Notes under the pieces: generated by a model
Databases searched by the model: none
What the model was told of the DNA's origin: nothing
The model's input: only the letters and a program-made list of their open reading frames with translations
Source of the DNA: Pararge aegeria
Lineage: Eukaryota; Arthropoda; Insecta; Lepidoptera; Nymphalidae
Length of the DNA: 64,000 bases
Assembly (NCBI RefSeq): GCF_905163445.1
Contig: NC_053187.1
Span: 3,286,001 to 3,350,000, forward strand
Reading direction: 5' to 3'
Program-made: the position numbers and the translations under genes
Shown here: in pieces, positions 53,201 to 64,000 of the stretch
Layout: each line of letters starts with the position of its first letter
How positions within the stretch are numbered: the first letter of the stretch is position 1

Positions 53201-56200
53201 TAAATATTCTTTTGAATAGTTAAATTTATTTTCGAAAGGAGGTTTAGCAAATGGATCTGGTACCGGCGTACCCGGTTTTGATTGGATTTTAGAATCACTT
53301 TTGTCTGATGAATCAGGGTCATCATCTAACACTTCGTCTTTAGTCTGAAGTCCGGGACAGGCCCCATCCCTTAAATGCTCTGGTGGAGGTTTTTTGGTAG
53401 ATCCTTGTCTACAACATGCATAACCTATTTCATTTCTGATAGTACCTGGACCACCTTCACCCGCGAATTTATAAGGTTCACTTCGAGGTGGACCATAACT
53501 TAAATTTTTATATATTTTATGCCCAGGTGGTGAATGTTCCGACTTTATTTGTTCTATGTAATACGGCGGCCTTCCTTCAGTTGTTATGTTCCTTTCTGAA
53601 TTATTTCGATGATCCAACTCTCTGGTAAATTTGGATTCAAAATTTCTATTATATTTCTGAAAACCTAGACTCTCTTGGATTTTTGGTACATAATTGTCTC
53701 CTGCAACAGTTTTTCTTTCATAAGGTATCTGTTGAAAATTTTGATAGTTATGTGGTTTTTGAGTGAAACCCTCATTTTTAATTGTTGATATTGGTGGTAA
53801 TACTGTATTTTGTTGTATTCTGGGAACAAGTCCATTCGGATATTCTTTGTAAATATTGCTAGCAGGTGCTTCGATTGGTTTCAGATATGCATTTTGGCCC
53901 ACTAATCTCTGAGGTTCCGATTTTATAGGTTGTTTAACGTATTGGTAATTATCAGGAGTTTCTAATTTTGGTATTAACGGGGCCGATGGGTGTCTAAATT
54001 TAGCATCATATGATTCTCTATCATAAGCTCTTTTTTGTGCGTTTACATCGCGCTTGCTTGCGCAGTTTTGTTGATTAATATCTGACACTGGTCCAATTAG
54101 CATCTTAGATTGAAAATCCTTATTATCTTGTTGATTGTAAACTAAATTATCACTACCGTACATTTCTGCATATTTTTGCGCATCGTAAGGTACATTCGTA
54201 CACGTACCATATTGCCCCCTCATATCAGCATATGATGGTAATTTTTGGGCAGTCTTAGATACGTTTTTAGATGAGTTATGTTTATCATAACCTTTCGGGA
54301 CTTCCGTCCCCCCCTCCCAAACTTGGTGGCCACCACCTCCGAATTCACCCACACTATACGCGTGAGTGTTTTGTGCATAATTACCAGCGACAGGATAAAC
54401 CTGATCGCCTATGCGGTAATTATCTCGGAGATGGTGGCTATACGATAAAAAATGACCGGTGGTATTTCTATCATCGGTGACCCCACTTTTTCTATCGTCC
54501 ATTACCCTAGGGGGTCCCTCTCCAGGGTCACCTTTATCCGGTGGTGTGTTTGTTCCATCTCTTACATGATTTTGCTTGTTTAATATCATCGTTTTCAGTC
54601 TAGAGTTTAAATTAACTCTATCAGATTGGGAAAACATCTGTTGCTCGGACTCATCCTGTCGATGTTGTTGCATTTGTTGGTTTTGTAGCTGTTGATTTTG
54701 ATGGTTCTGAATTTGATTTTGAATTTGCTGCTGGTTTTGTATTTGTTGCTGTTGACTTTGCAATTGATTTATTTGCTGTTGGTTTTGAAGTTGTTGCTGT
54801 TGTTGGTTTTGCAACTGTTGCTGATTTTGAATTTGTTGTTGATTTTGCATTTGCTGTTGATTTTGCAATTGCTGCTGGTTTTGTAATTGCTGCTGATTCT
54901 GCAATTGTTGTTGATTTTGCATTTGCTGCTGGTTTTGCATTTGCTGTTGATTCTGTAGCTGCTGTTGATTTTGTATCTGTTGTTGGTTTTGTAGTCTTTG
55001 GTTATGCTGCCACTGGCGTTGCTGCCAATCGCTTTGGTTTTGCGTTTGTCCATTCTCGTACTGTCCGCCATTGTAGGCGCCCGGATACCCGTTACAATCG
55101 AGTGAAGCTCGCGGACCGTTGCTCCCCTGCAGGTACCCAGGCTCGGCGTTTCCCGAATGCTGTCCATTTGAGGCATTCGTTTCTTGTCTTTCCGCCTCAT
55201 TATTTGTGTCTGTTCCACTCTCTCCGTTGTTGTACTCTTCCGAGTGTTCTGCCGAGTATTCTGTGCGTTCGTAGTTTTGTTGACTAACTGTATAGACTGG
55301 AGCAGCTGATGATGCTACTGAACTTTGGTAGGACGCAGCCGAAGCTGGCCTAGATTCATTGCCAGTCGTCACGCAAGGGGTGGAAGCTTGCTGTGCGTAC
55401 TGTTGCTGGTATTCCGTTGGGTAATGTGGTGCCCTCGGAGAAGGTACTGGGGTGTAAGCTCCTCTATTGGACGGCGGCCTTTGAGCCGGTACCGCCTGAA
55501 CACCAGCCTGGTAATACGTGTTATTCGTCACATCGAATGTAGTAGCGACATTTTGGACGGTGTACGTGGTATTTGCTTGATAGTGTGGTGAAGTGGCGTA
55601 AGGTGTGTGGTTGCCTTGGTAATCCAAAGTTGTTTGGCCTGTTTGGGTCGGAAGTTGCTGGATGAATTGGTTTTGCCAACCTGAAAAAAAAACAATTTTA
55701 TTTAATATGTCACGTTTTTTTTATATATATAGACAAGTGCTTGACTGCAATCACGCCTGATGGTGATGCAGCCAAAGGTGGGACGCTTGCTTATAAGATG
55801 CCTATTCACTCTTGATTTGAAGGTACCCAGATTATAGGTATCGGGGAGTAGAGGTGTTGATGGTATATTGTTGTTACGTTATTCATAGTAAATCATTTGT
55901 TAATTCAAATTGGACATATGATTTTTTCTAGTTGAAATTTATGATATTTTTAAAATCTTTTCATTAATCAACATAAAATAAGAAAATTCTCCGTTATTCC
56001 TTAAAAAAACATTACTTTCCGTTGTTAAGTAAATAAGTAAACTTGCTTTGTGCGAAATCCGAACAAGATGGACAAAGTAGTTTATAAATAGTGTTCCAAT
56101 GATAAAAAACAGTGGTTAAATTAGTAGATTATTATGAATCCATATTCTTGCCAAAAAATAAGGCCATTGTTTTCAAAATTTAAAATAGTTCATTAAAGTG

Positions 56201-57035
56201 ACGAGAGGCTAATTCGCTGTCAGCGTTAATTATAAACTAATGAGGTCATACGTCCTCATTAAACAATTTTTTCTAGTTCGTGGAACTTAAGAGCTACATC
56301 GGTCTAGGCGTTTGAAACTTGTTCTTTCTTCGTCCTTAAAACGTTGGAGTGCCGATAGCGTGGTCCTGAGTTCGATTCTTGCGTCAACAAAATAATTGTT
56401 AGGTACCTATTGTCAAAAACTTAACCCTAGTACCAAACAGGCGTACAAAAGGCTAGAAAATTTTTGAACTTTATCAGAAATAAGTCTTTGGTCCCATAAG
56501 TTCGAACCACTTACATTTACTATATTGTTAAAACTCGCCAGTAGCAGTGACAATTCGAGCTTAGGTTCTAAATTCAAATTCAATATTCATTTTTTTTTTC
56601 TAAGCTTGGCGCTCTTATTCCTGACCTCCTGACCCTATAGGAATGTAGTCGGATAGTTATACCATATAGTGCGAATAGACCTCTATCCATACTCTATGGT
56701 ATTATTAATTAAGATATTCTTCTACAAAGAAGCCGTCAGTTAGAACGATCCTTACTGGCCTCACTTGTAAGGGACCTCCATCAAGATTTAGAACTGAATT
56801 CGTTCTTACTTTACTAACAAGCTGAGAATTATTATGTGCATACCTTGCGAGGGATCAGTTTGCCAGGTCGTTGGAAATCTGTTCGGGTCACCCGCGTAGA
56901 AAGGCATTGGGGCCTGTAAAAGAAGGAAACACTGTTTTAATTCGCGTATATCCATGTGCCACACACATTCACTAGTTAACTTACACACTATATATATACA
57001 TACTGTATAATACAATATAATATATACTGTGTATA

Positions 57036-57072
<37 letters not shown>

Positions 57073-60000
57073 GCATACTATATATGCTATATATATAAGT
57101 TATAGTATGTAAGTTAATATCTAACTATATTTATTTTACTAAATTGTACCTAAGATTAACAAGGCACATAATAATAAACGATATTTTTTTATATAATTTT
57201 TTAATAGTGTTGTTGAAATTTAAAAAAATAAATTTGTAAATAAATTATAGAGAATAGTAAACGTTAAAAAGCTTGGGGTATTAAGTAACTTGGGGTATAG
57301 GGTTTGGCTCGTTGGTCTAGTGGTTCTTAAAGCCCAGCAACCCGCATTGGAACAGCGTGGTGGGTTAGCGTCTAGGCATGCGGCCTGTGGGATATTAATA
57401 GCCTGCGGATGATGATGGGGATAAAATGATGATGACGTTGAAATTACTATGGCCCTCATAAGAAGGCTCAGAATCACTCAGCAGGTGATGAAAATAGCTA
57501 TGTTGGGAGTATCTCTACGTGATCAAATCAGAAATGAGGAGATCCGTAGAAGAACCAGAGTTACCGACATAGCTCAGCGAGTCGCAAAGCTGAAGTGGAA
57601 ATAGGCGGGGCACATAACTCGGTGAACCGATAGACGTTGGGGTTGGAAGAGCGACACCGCTCTGGTAAACGCAGCGTTGGTCGGCCCCCAACGAGGTGGA
57701 CAGACGACATCAAACGAGTCGCTGGGGGCCGTTGGAAACAAGCGGCCCAGGACCGTGGAACTCCCTACAAACTACGTATGTCCAGCAGTGGACTTCAATC
57801 GGTTGAAGTGATGATGATGATGTGAAACTCATAGTGTATCATTTAGTACATCGGTGTATCTAGGATTAGTTATTACAAGGTTTGTCGACCTCGAAGCGCG
57901 ATTACGTAGTTCACAGGTAATTAGGTAAACAAAGCCCGAGGTACCGCAGCGCCCTTGACCGAAATAACGCGTGTACCCACAGACACACTGTACACACTAG
58001 TGTACTCAGCAGTAGTTGTGGTGAATACCACAGCTCGGTTATACTATTCTAGATACGCGCGCTCCTATTGTTACACGGAACGTAAGAATTAACGGAAATG
58101 CTAGATTGAATCACATGAGTCACTTATATTATGAATGGCAGTCATGTTCATGTTTGATTTCAATCAGCAACGGGGCAAAAGATCTATTTTATTTACTTGC
58201 ATCCATGTCTTAACATAGTCATGGGGCCCCCTGTCAGGGAGTAGCGATAAGAAACAGTTTGATCGTTGTAATTATTACAAATACACGATTTGTAGTTGTA
58301 GAAATATATTATATATAGATCTAAGTTATTCTGAGCATAAAGACGTTATTTTGTCTTTTTATCACAGGAGCCACACGCCTATTAAATGGCACTATGTTTG
58401 ATTTCAAGCAGCAACGCAACAAAAGATCGAAGCTATTATTTTTTTATGTATATAGGCGAGCGCTTGATGCAACCTAAGGTTGAGCACGCTTGCCAAGAAG
58501 ACGACTATTCACTCTTGATTTGAAGGAACTTATTTTGTAGGTACTGGGGAAAATGGTAGCTGGAAGGGCATTCCAGAGGGCGTGCCAATCAGAAACAAAG
58601 ATGCAAAACCTTTCGTACGCGTCCGCGGTATATCAACCACGAAGATATACAGATCCTTACGGTGCCTTTCGGTTTTATGGTAAAAAGGTGAGAGGGGAAC
58701 TAGATCAAACAGTTCTTGAGCACACTCTCCGAAATATATCTTATAGAATACCGAAAGGCACGCGACGATCCTAAAGTATTTTTATTTTGGATTTGGATGC
58801 AGAAAGGAGTAAGAGATCGACATGACGGCTAAGCGCCATTATTCTGTCCATTTTTGACGCAGCAACGGGACGACGGGCCGACGTGTTTTTTATCACATCA
58901 CACATCATAATGTGTGCTTAATTTAGAATAGAATAGACAAACTTCATGTGTGTTTTAAGTAATTTTAAATATCACTTGCTTCAACGGTGAAAGAAAACAT
59001 TGAGAGAGAGAGAACACGGTGAGAGGAAACCTGAGTGCCAGAGAGTCCTACATAATGTTCTAAAAGGTGTGTGGAGTAAATTTATGTATTGTTTTTGTTG
59101 TTATTGCGATTTCCCCTCCATGTGGGTTTATTCCTATCGTTGAGTTACCCGGAAGAGATCACTTTTAGTGATAAGGTCGCCTTTTGCATCTTATATATTT
59201 ATGACTACACTTAGTTTTTTTCCTGTATTACGCAAAAAAAAAGGTTAAGACAAACAAGGAAATCCGATAATATAAATTGCTAGGATGCAAAGGCAGCCTA
59301 AACTAAAAAAGAAAAGTATAGAGAGTTTAGGATTATTACAAAAATAAATCCATAACATAGAATTCCCTTGTAATCTACTTATTATTCAAACCTTTGCGTC
59401 TTGCAAAGTGACAAACTGAATTTATATGGTGTCGTTGACCTGTAGCAAAATGTATTTTCTTGTAAAGAAAAAGAAGTGAACGTAAGTTTTACATAAAGCT
59501 GTGTTTAATTTTCTCAGGGAAATTTTATTCTCATTTTTTTTAACGTTACATTTTTCATCTGAAATATTCATGTTTGACACCGTTATTTTATCATTAAAGT
59601 GAACAAGCTAAAAGCGTGAAATTATGATTACTCTTCCCTTATGAAATATAAAGCCAAATATTCCTTTATTCGAATGGGAGAAGGCACTTTGTGTGCATCC
59701 CAATTTTTAGATGGTGATAAATACATTCGTTAACTTGGAATTCAAGCTACGAGGGTTACATTTGATCCCTGGTCTAAAAAACGCCCACAGCACATTGAGC
59801 CAGGTGTTCAATTTTGTTATTAACATCTCAAATTGTGACTTCAATTGATTTAAAGTGCAACCTACTTAGTCCTGTAATTTACACTACGGAAATTATAACT
59901 AGCAATCACCCGCGACTACGTCTGCGTTTATTTTGGTATTTGATATTCCTGATATTACTTTTTGAAATAAAACTTCTTTATGCGCGACTAGGGAGTAGCT

Positions 60001-63000
60001 CAGATTTTTTTCTGACGGAAGTAACGCTTACGTCAGACGTCTCTGTTTCCGTTATTTAAAAATAATAATTTGGATTGGTCGTAAGTAAAATTATTTTAAA
60101 TTGCAAAGTTTTTTGTAAAACTTCTAAATAGGTATACTGTTTATTTATTACTTTAGGATTGTGACATTCTATAATATTTAATTGACATGTGCTGATCTAA
60201 CCTTCAATTTTCTACTCTCAATTATTCTATTCAACAAATGAAAATATTTATAAAATGTGAAAGTGATATTAATGAATTTTAAATAGAATATAAAATTAAA
60301 TAGTGAATATTAAATGAAATGGCGGAGTTTTACTCTTTCATCAATAAATAATAATAAAAGTTTTACTTCAGTCACGCGTAAAGGTTACACGGACACGCTT
60401 ATTTTTTTTGGGTGGATGGTATATATTTTTATTCTCTTCAAATTGGGTTCTTTGTGTGCAGCCAATACTGTATGCCATTGTTCTACTTTGGTCGTGGTTG
60501 AAATAACACAACTGTTCTTTTGAGAAGATCACTGCTTTATTACTTTACGAATCTAAGTTAAATTATACAAGACCAGTGTACGCAGTAGCAGTGGCGTACA
60601 TAGAGTTATAAAAACTTAAAGTTAGGCTTTTTATAACTCTTAAAATGCGGTAGGCATATAGGCCTTAAGTTTTTTTAACTCGTACGTGAGATTTTCCCCA
60701 TTATGTATCTTCTGCATACCCTGTATGCACCTCACTGCGCAGTGGGCAGGAAACGACTGACTCACGCCGAACGCTTTAAGAAAAAGCCAATAGCTAAAAC
60801 GTTCACGTCAGTAAATGCCCCAACACCAGGCTTAAAGGAAATCTCAATTCGTTCTCAATGTGTCTTACTTCATAATTTCGCCACGAACAGTTTTGCCGTT
60901 ACAACTTGCGTTTCCCAAATTTCCTTCCGGGATAAAAAGTATTCTACATTTAAATCGGTGCAATGGTTACGCTGAACATATTTTATAAACAAACAAACAC
61001 ACGCATTTATAATATAACTATGGATATGGGTAGAGGTATGGATTCTCTATGCTTTTATACTAACGTTCGGAACTTTCTACCTTAGTAGCACCTGTTCATG
61101 TTACGACTAAACTGAAAATAGTTAATCTAATTAATTAAAACTAAAAATAACAATACGCTACGGGCCACTTGATTTAATATTTAAAGAGACGTAAAATTTT
61201 AATATTAGAACGCAAGAAATATGATTAAATTCCGAAAGTTGAGTGCGCAAAATGGAAGGAAAACACGCGGCAAATATGTTACACAGCGTTATTCGTTAAA
61301 ACTTTGGTAAAGATTTTAATTTCTTTACAAAACAGGAGCTTTCAAAGTTGAAATTTCATTATAACCGGGGAGTTGGTGGAAAAAATTTGACGAGTATTTA
61401 ATAAAAGTTAAAAGTTTTTAATCTACCTTCACCTTATGGAAGTAAGTATATAATTTTATTATGTTTTTTATTCCACTACAAGTTAGCCATTGACTGCAAT
61501 CTCAACTGATGGTAAGCGATTATGCAGTCTAAGATGATAGCCGGCTAACCTGTTAGAGAGTTTGGCAGTTACACTAAACCTATAAACGGTTTCAACGCGA
61601 CATCGTACTGGGACGCTAAGCACTTAGCGGCACCATTTTGACTGCCGACTGGCGCAGTGGGCAGCGAACCTGCTTTCTGAGTCCAAGGCCGTGGGTTCGT
61701 TTCCCACAACTGGTAAATGTTTGTGTGATGGGCATGAATGTTTTTCAGTGTCTGGGTGTTTTTATGTATATTCTAAGTATTTATATATGTTATTCATAAA
61801 AATATTCATCAGTTATCTTAGTACCCGTAACACAAGCTACGCTTACTTTGGGGCTAGATGGCGATGTGTGTATTGTAGTAGTATTTTTATTTTTATTTTG
61901 TCGATAGGGTGGTAACTAGCCAAGATATTAATGAGCACGCGGACGAAGTTGTAAGCGGAATCGAATAAGAATCAGAGAGTGGATGGATCAGGACTCAAAC
62001 TCATATCAAGACCCACGGCTTTTATCAACTACCACCTCAAAATTTCCCACAAGATCTCAGAGCAGCAGAGCTTTGAAAGTTGTATTTACATTAAGGTAAG
62101 CTTCGCTGCCATGCGAGCTTTAATTGTTGACGTGGCTTATGATGCTGTTGTCAGGGGGTTCTTTATGAATGTAAAGATATAGGATAAAGGTTAGAGGTGG
62201 GTGCTGGGACTCGAGCCCGGTCCCTCGAAAGTGAAGTCGAAGTCCTACACACTGCGCTATAACTGCTTATTGTATTTTGTTTTATAACGTACTATATTTT
62301 ATAGTACTAGTATACAGTCCTCTGGACTAAAGACCGAGAGTTCTTTATATTTCAACTTGTTACCTTTTTTCATCGTGATAGTTGACTGACCAAGCAGATG
62401 GATGGATATTCAAGGAACTCGGCCTGGTACATGCCGCCCTGTGTCCATAAACCTGAAGCGTATGTGTTAAGCCGCATGAGTGCATGTTATTACTCTGGTA
62501 ACCGTGCCTTTCAGACCGGAACACATAGGAAATACCCATAATAAGGGAGTCGAGAAGAAAATATGTAGCTCGCTATTTTGTAGTGGCGGCCATCTTGGAT
62601 TTGAAATTTGTCACAGGGTGTAGTATTGTACTACTCAAGCTCTTTTACTAGAAACCCGGTCATATTGGACTGATTTTCATCAAAGATAGCGCAGAACACT
62701 CCCGACTAATTCACCTTTCAAACAAAAAAAAAACAACATCAAGCTTCATCCGTTCATCAAATAGGATGCCACATACAGACACACACACACACTCGTCACT
62801 CAGACACCTCAAACTAAGGACACCCCATCGTTTTTGCGTTAGGGGTTAGTCGTATCCAATCTCATGATGATTTAGAAATTAAATTGTGATCACAAAAGGA
62901 AATAGGTGCCTCTGATATAAGAATCACCTTTTGAACTCACAATATTCTAAAAGATACAAATAATTAATGTCAAAATTAATTACGCTAAGAAACAAACATA

Positions 63001-63731
63001 ATTATTTCAAAGCGCAAACTGAAATATAATCAAGAAGAGCGGGTTTAACCTTTGTTTAGCACGTAATAGGGTGGAGATAAACAAATTAACTAACTTCTTT
63101 GACGGGATATCCAACCTATTTTATTTGCGAGAGGATTTCCACGGGATTTGTTTTAACGAATAGAATATTATACTATTAATCTTCAAATTTTATATTTCAT
63201 ACTGATATACTATGTATACTATAATACGAATGTATATGTGAGCAAGTGATATTTTTGATAGCTATGAAAACTTAGAGGTGGGTGCTGGGACTCGAACTTA
63301 GTCCCCCGAAAGTGAAGTCAAAGTTTTGTATCACTTATTTTATAACGTACTATATTTTATATCATAATCATCATCTCTCTATAACAGTCCTCTGTCCACT
63401 AGAGACCTCTTCTAATGGGAGTATTTATATCGTCTCTGATATTTTATATTGTAATTATATATAGATACGTCTGAAAGAGTTTGCTTAGCAATAAGACCGC
63501 CTTTGCATACTAAAATTTGTATAAATTTGTGAGCAATGAAGTGTCTATCTATCTAACTGTCCTTACCATCGGTTGGCTGGGGTGGTCTTGCTTCATGGCA
63601 GGCGCGGTGGAGGGCGCAGGGCTGGGTGCGGCAGGTGCGACAGGCCCGGGGGACGCGGCGGCTGGCAGGCCGGGGCTCAGCCCGACAGCTGCTGACACTG
63701 AGCCGCCCAGGGGTTTGCGGCCTCGGTAGCT
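48017..63731 (-). CDS. TET: TET methylcytosine dioxygenase, eight 3' exons, 5' end off the window
   Basis: TET proteins are nuclear Fe(II)/2-oxoglutarate dioxygenases that oxidise 5-methylcytosine in DNA (and RNA in some insects). Exons on the minus strand: 63567-63731, 56844-56913, 53092-55680, 52687-52826, 52061-52289, 51173-51451, 50629-50857, 48017-50276. All are GT-AG and phases join without a break over 5961 nt (1986 aa plus stop). The Cys-rich region runs from VPDCNCFPTDKNPPEPGSYY through GCSWSMYYNGCKYARSK. The iron motif is H-R-D in CAHAHRDLHN (visible residues 1170 and 1172), the third ligand His 1843 in HEMHSTTAV, and the 2-oxoglutarate Arg 1858 in NPTRISLVFYQH, 15 residues on as in human TET2. 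The usual VTGPY end is present. All catalytic residues I can check are intact. The CXXC finger and start must lie beyond 64000. Confidence 0.96.
50629..50857 (-). CDS. TET: TET exon with the HxD iron-binding motif
   Basis: 229 nt, acceptor atttttcag, donor gtgagt. Encodes VTACIDFCAHAHRDLHNMNN, EEQLHVLPLYVIDTTDEFGS and SGALEVLD. The longest open stretches at this place are in other frames and are not the gene. Confidence 0.95.
51173..51451 (-). CDS. TET: TET exon, Cys-rich to catalytic domain
   Basis: 279 nt. Encodes LDPEICGASYSFGCSWSMYY followed by NGCKYARSKTVRKFRL and DCRLGFKPGRPFS. Confidence 0.95.
52061..52289 (-). CDS. TET: TET exon, Cys-rich domain
   Basis: 229 nt. Encodes VIRRSNYTEKVLVVVKFRNG, VAWEGIPQSEADL and RRCATNENRTCACQ. 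Confidence 0.95.
52687..52826 (-). CDS. TET: TET exon, Cys-rich domain
   Basis: 140 nt. Encodes RIEKICYTGKEGKTAQGCPM then AKW, nearly the same as vertebrate TETs. Confidence 0.95.
53092..55680 (-). CDS. TET: TET large exon: Gln/Asn-rich linker and start of the Cys-rich domain
   Basis: 2589 nt, acceptor gtttttttttcag, donor gtaaga. Begins WQNQFIQQLPTQTGQTTLDY. Carries about 12 XQNQQQ hexapeptides (X = L, M or I) over 54765-54995, then a low-complexity linker. GYACCRQGSTKKPPPEHLRD and PDCNCFPTDKNPPEPGSYYT at the end open the catalytic Cys-rich region. Leu-rich plus-strand readings here are shadows of the Gln codons. Confidence 0.95.
55681..56843 (-). other. TET: TET intron, 1.2 kb
   Basis: 55725-55860 is a repeat (gcttgactgcaatcacgcct, ctattcactcttgatttgaa) also at 58440-58560 in the same orientation. 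56340-56390 has a tRNA-like B-box remnant. Otherwise unremarkable. Confidence 0.6.
56844..56913 (-). CDS. TET: TET 70-nt exon
   Basis: Acceptor ttcttttacag, donor gtatgc; encodes APMPFYAGDPNRFPTTWQTD then PSQ. Phases fit both neighbours (0 in, 1 out). Confidence 0.85.
56985..57120. repeat. (TA)n tract with palindromic flanks
   Basis: An uninterrupted TA run at about 57040-57065 is flanked by atactatatatgctatatat and its complement, and by gttaacttac / gtaagttaat at the edges. Confidence 0.8.
57450..57820 (+). mobile_element. RTE-like LINE 3' fragment
   Basis: tctacgtgatcaaatcagaa, cgagtcgcaaagctgaagtg and a frame reading RHRSGKRSVGRPPTRWTDDI then KRVAGGRWKQAAQD, ending gtgatgatgatgat. Confidence 0.8.
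58950..59075 (+). mobile_element. SINE family B, central fragment
   Basis: aaatatcacttgcttcaacg to ggtgtgtggagt, with an internal gagagagagag expansion. Confidence 0.6.
59140..59215 (+). mobile_element. LINE 3' tail
   Basis: tacccggaagagatcacttt then tagtgataaggtcgcctttt and catcttatat. Confidence 0.55.
59690..59835 (-). mobile_element. Family D repeat, minus strand
   Basis: caagctacgagggttacatt, ggtctaaaaaacgcccacag, attgagccaggtgttc; compare 7080-7275. Confidence 0.55.
60587..60741. mobile_element. Fold-back MITE (family C), shortened copy
   Basis: cagtggcgtacatagagtta start, tttttaactcgtacgtgaga centre-right, catcttctgcataccctgta-like end and cacctcactg terminus. Confidence 0.65.
61455..61960. 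mobile_element. SINE family A inserted into a family F repeat
   Basis: Family F (minus) runs 61455-61635, ending gcggcaccattttg; a full family A copy occupies about 61636-61897; family F resumes with gtcgatagggtggtaactag. attttg flanks both sides and would be the target duplication. Confidence 0.75.
62195..62275 (-). mobile_element. SINE family B head, minus strand
   Basis: ggtgggtgctgggactcgag, cctcgaaagtgaagtcgaag, actgcgctataactgc. A similar scrap is at 63270-63330. Confidence 0.6.
63365..63555 (+). mobile_element. LINE 3' tail ending at the TET exon donor
   Basis: gaaagagtttgcttagcaat, aagaccgcctttgcatacta and a tctatctatctaact end at 63543-63557, about 10 bp from the 63567 exon border. 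Confidence 0.5.
63567..63731 (-). CDS. TET: TET exon (first visible), Pro/Ala-rich
   Basis: 165 nt, phase 0 at both ends, acceptor ttctcttgcag, donor gtaagg. Encodes SYRGRKPLGGS then a P/A/S-rich linker and MKQDHPSQPM. GC-rich, unlike the flanks. Confidence 0.8.
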
Positions 63732-64000
63732 CTGCAAGAGAACAAGATGTTTTAGGATATTTTAAAGCTTATACAGTACTTTGCTTATACAGCGCAGTGC
63801 AAAATACGTTGTTGAATATCGTCGCTGGGACTTTTGGTACTGCAAGGACAAAACCCAAGATTTTGCAGTAGCTTTTTGCAACATGTCTCATACGGGGAAG
63901 TACTAACGCTTATTGCTTTCGCCAAGCAGCATTACATGTTTTAGTCCTTAACACCTACGCCTCAGATTTATGGACACAGAGCGGCAAAGGTAGGAAGTAT
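63732..64000 (-). other. TET: TET intron at right edge
   Basis: Contains the acceptor ttctcttgcag for the 63731 exon and a repeat-like block (gccaagcagcattacatg, cacctacgcctcag) related to sequence at 27360-27460 and 31900-31990. No CXXC exon before the window ends. Confidence 0.6.

Larger units (their letters stand above)
56914..63566 (-). other. TET: TET intron, 6.7 kb
   Basis: Contains a (TA)n cruciform-prone tract, an RTE fragment, SINE pieces and a fold-back MITE (listed). 57830-58430, 59240-59680, 59850-60580, 60750-61450, 62280-62430 and 62530-63250 hold no recognised feature. Confidence 0.7.

Noticed and set aside
54692..54886. Leu-rich plus-strand open frame
   Set aside because: It is the antisense of the TET Gln/Asn repeat (CAA/CAG read backwards as Leu codons).
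58553..58774. 73-codon plus-strand open frame inside the TET intron
   Set aside because: Follows a repeat shared with 55725-55860 and matches no family I know; probably repeat-derived.

Overview
The window is AT-rich animal nuclear DNA. Genes are split by GT-AG introns, intergenic and intronic DNA is packed with retroposons, and the repeat families (tRNA-headed SINEs, LINE tails, fold-back MITEs) are ones I associate with moths and butterflies. I read it as a lepidopteran chromosome, probably a butterfly; the species cannot be fixed from sequence alone.

Three protein-coding genes can be assembled exon by exon with consistent splice phases. (1) On the minus strand at the left edge are the first two recognisable coding exons of glutamate synthase (GOGAT): 2076-2185, which carries the catalytic Cys of the glutaminase domain, and 91-221. 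The rest lies beyond base 1. (2) On the plus strand is a complete PDSS2 gene (decaprenyl diphosphate synthase subunit 2, ubiquinone side-chain synthesis): seven exons from 6621 to 37615, 422 aa, with introns of 13.4 and 9.1 kb filled with repeats. (3) On the minus strand is most of a TET methylcytosine dioxygenase: eight exons from 63731 down to the stop at 48017, 1986 aa visible. It has the Cys-rich region, the HxD iron motif, the third iron His and the 2-oxoglutarate Arg. Its 5' end, where a CXXC finger would be expected, is past base 64000.

Layout: GOGAT (-) and PDSS2 (+) diverge from a repeat-bearing interval at 2186-6620. PDSS2 (+) and TET (-) converge on a 10.4-kb gene-poor interval at 37616-48016. 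The three genes have unrelated jobs (nitrogen assimilation, coenzyme Q synthesis, nucleic-acid demethylation) and nothing suggests a functional cluster.

Most of the remaining sequence is mobile-element debris: at least three SINE families, 3' ends of LINEs including an RTE-like reverse transcriptase C-terminus in several copies, a roughly 200-bp fold-back MITE family, and possible Helitron-like pieces. The most interesting unexplained structures are decayed extra copies of PDSS2's terminal exon just downstream of the gene, five 11-bp tandem units each carrying an E-box-type hexamer near the 3' end of TET, a perfect 29-bp inverted repeat in PDSS2 intron 1, a perfect 21-bp hairpin between two diverged direct repeats in intron 3, and nested opposing SINEs right before PDSS2 exon 5.
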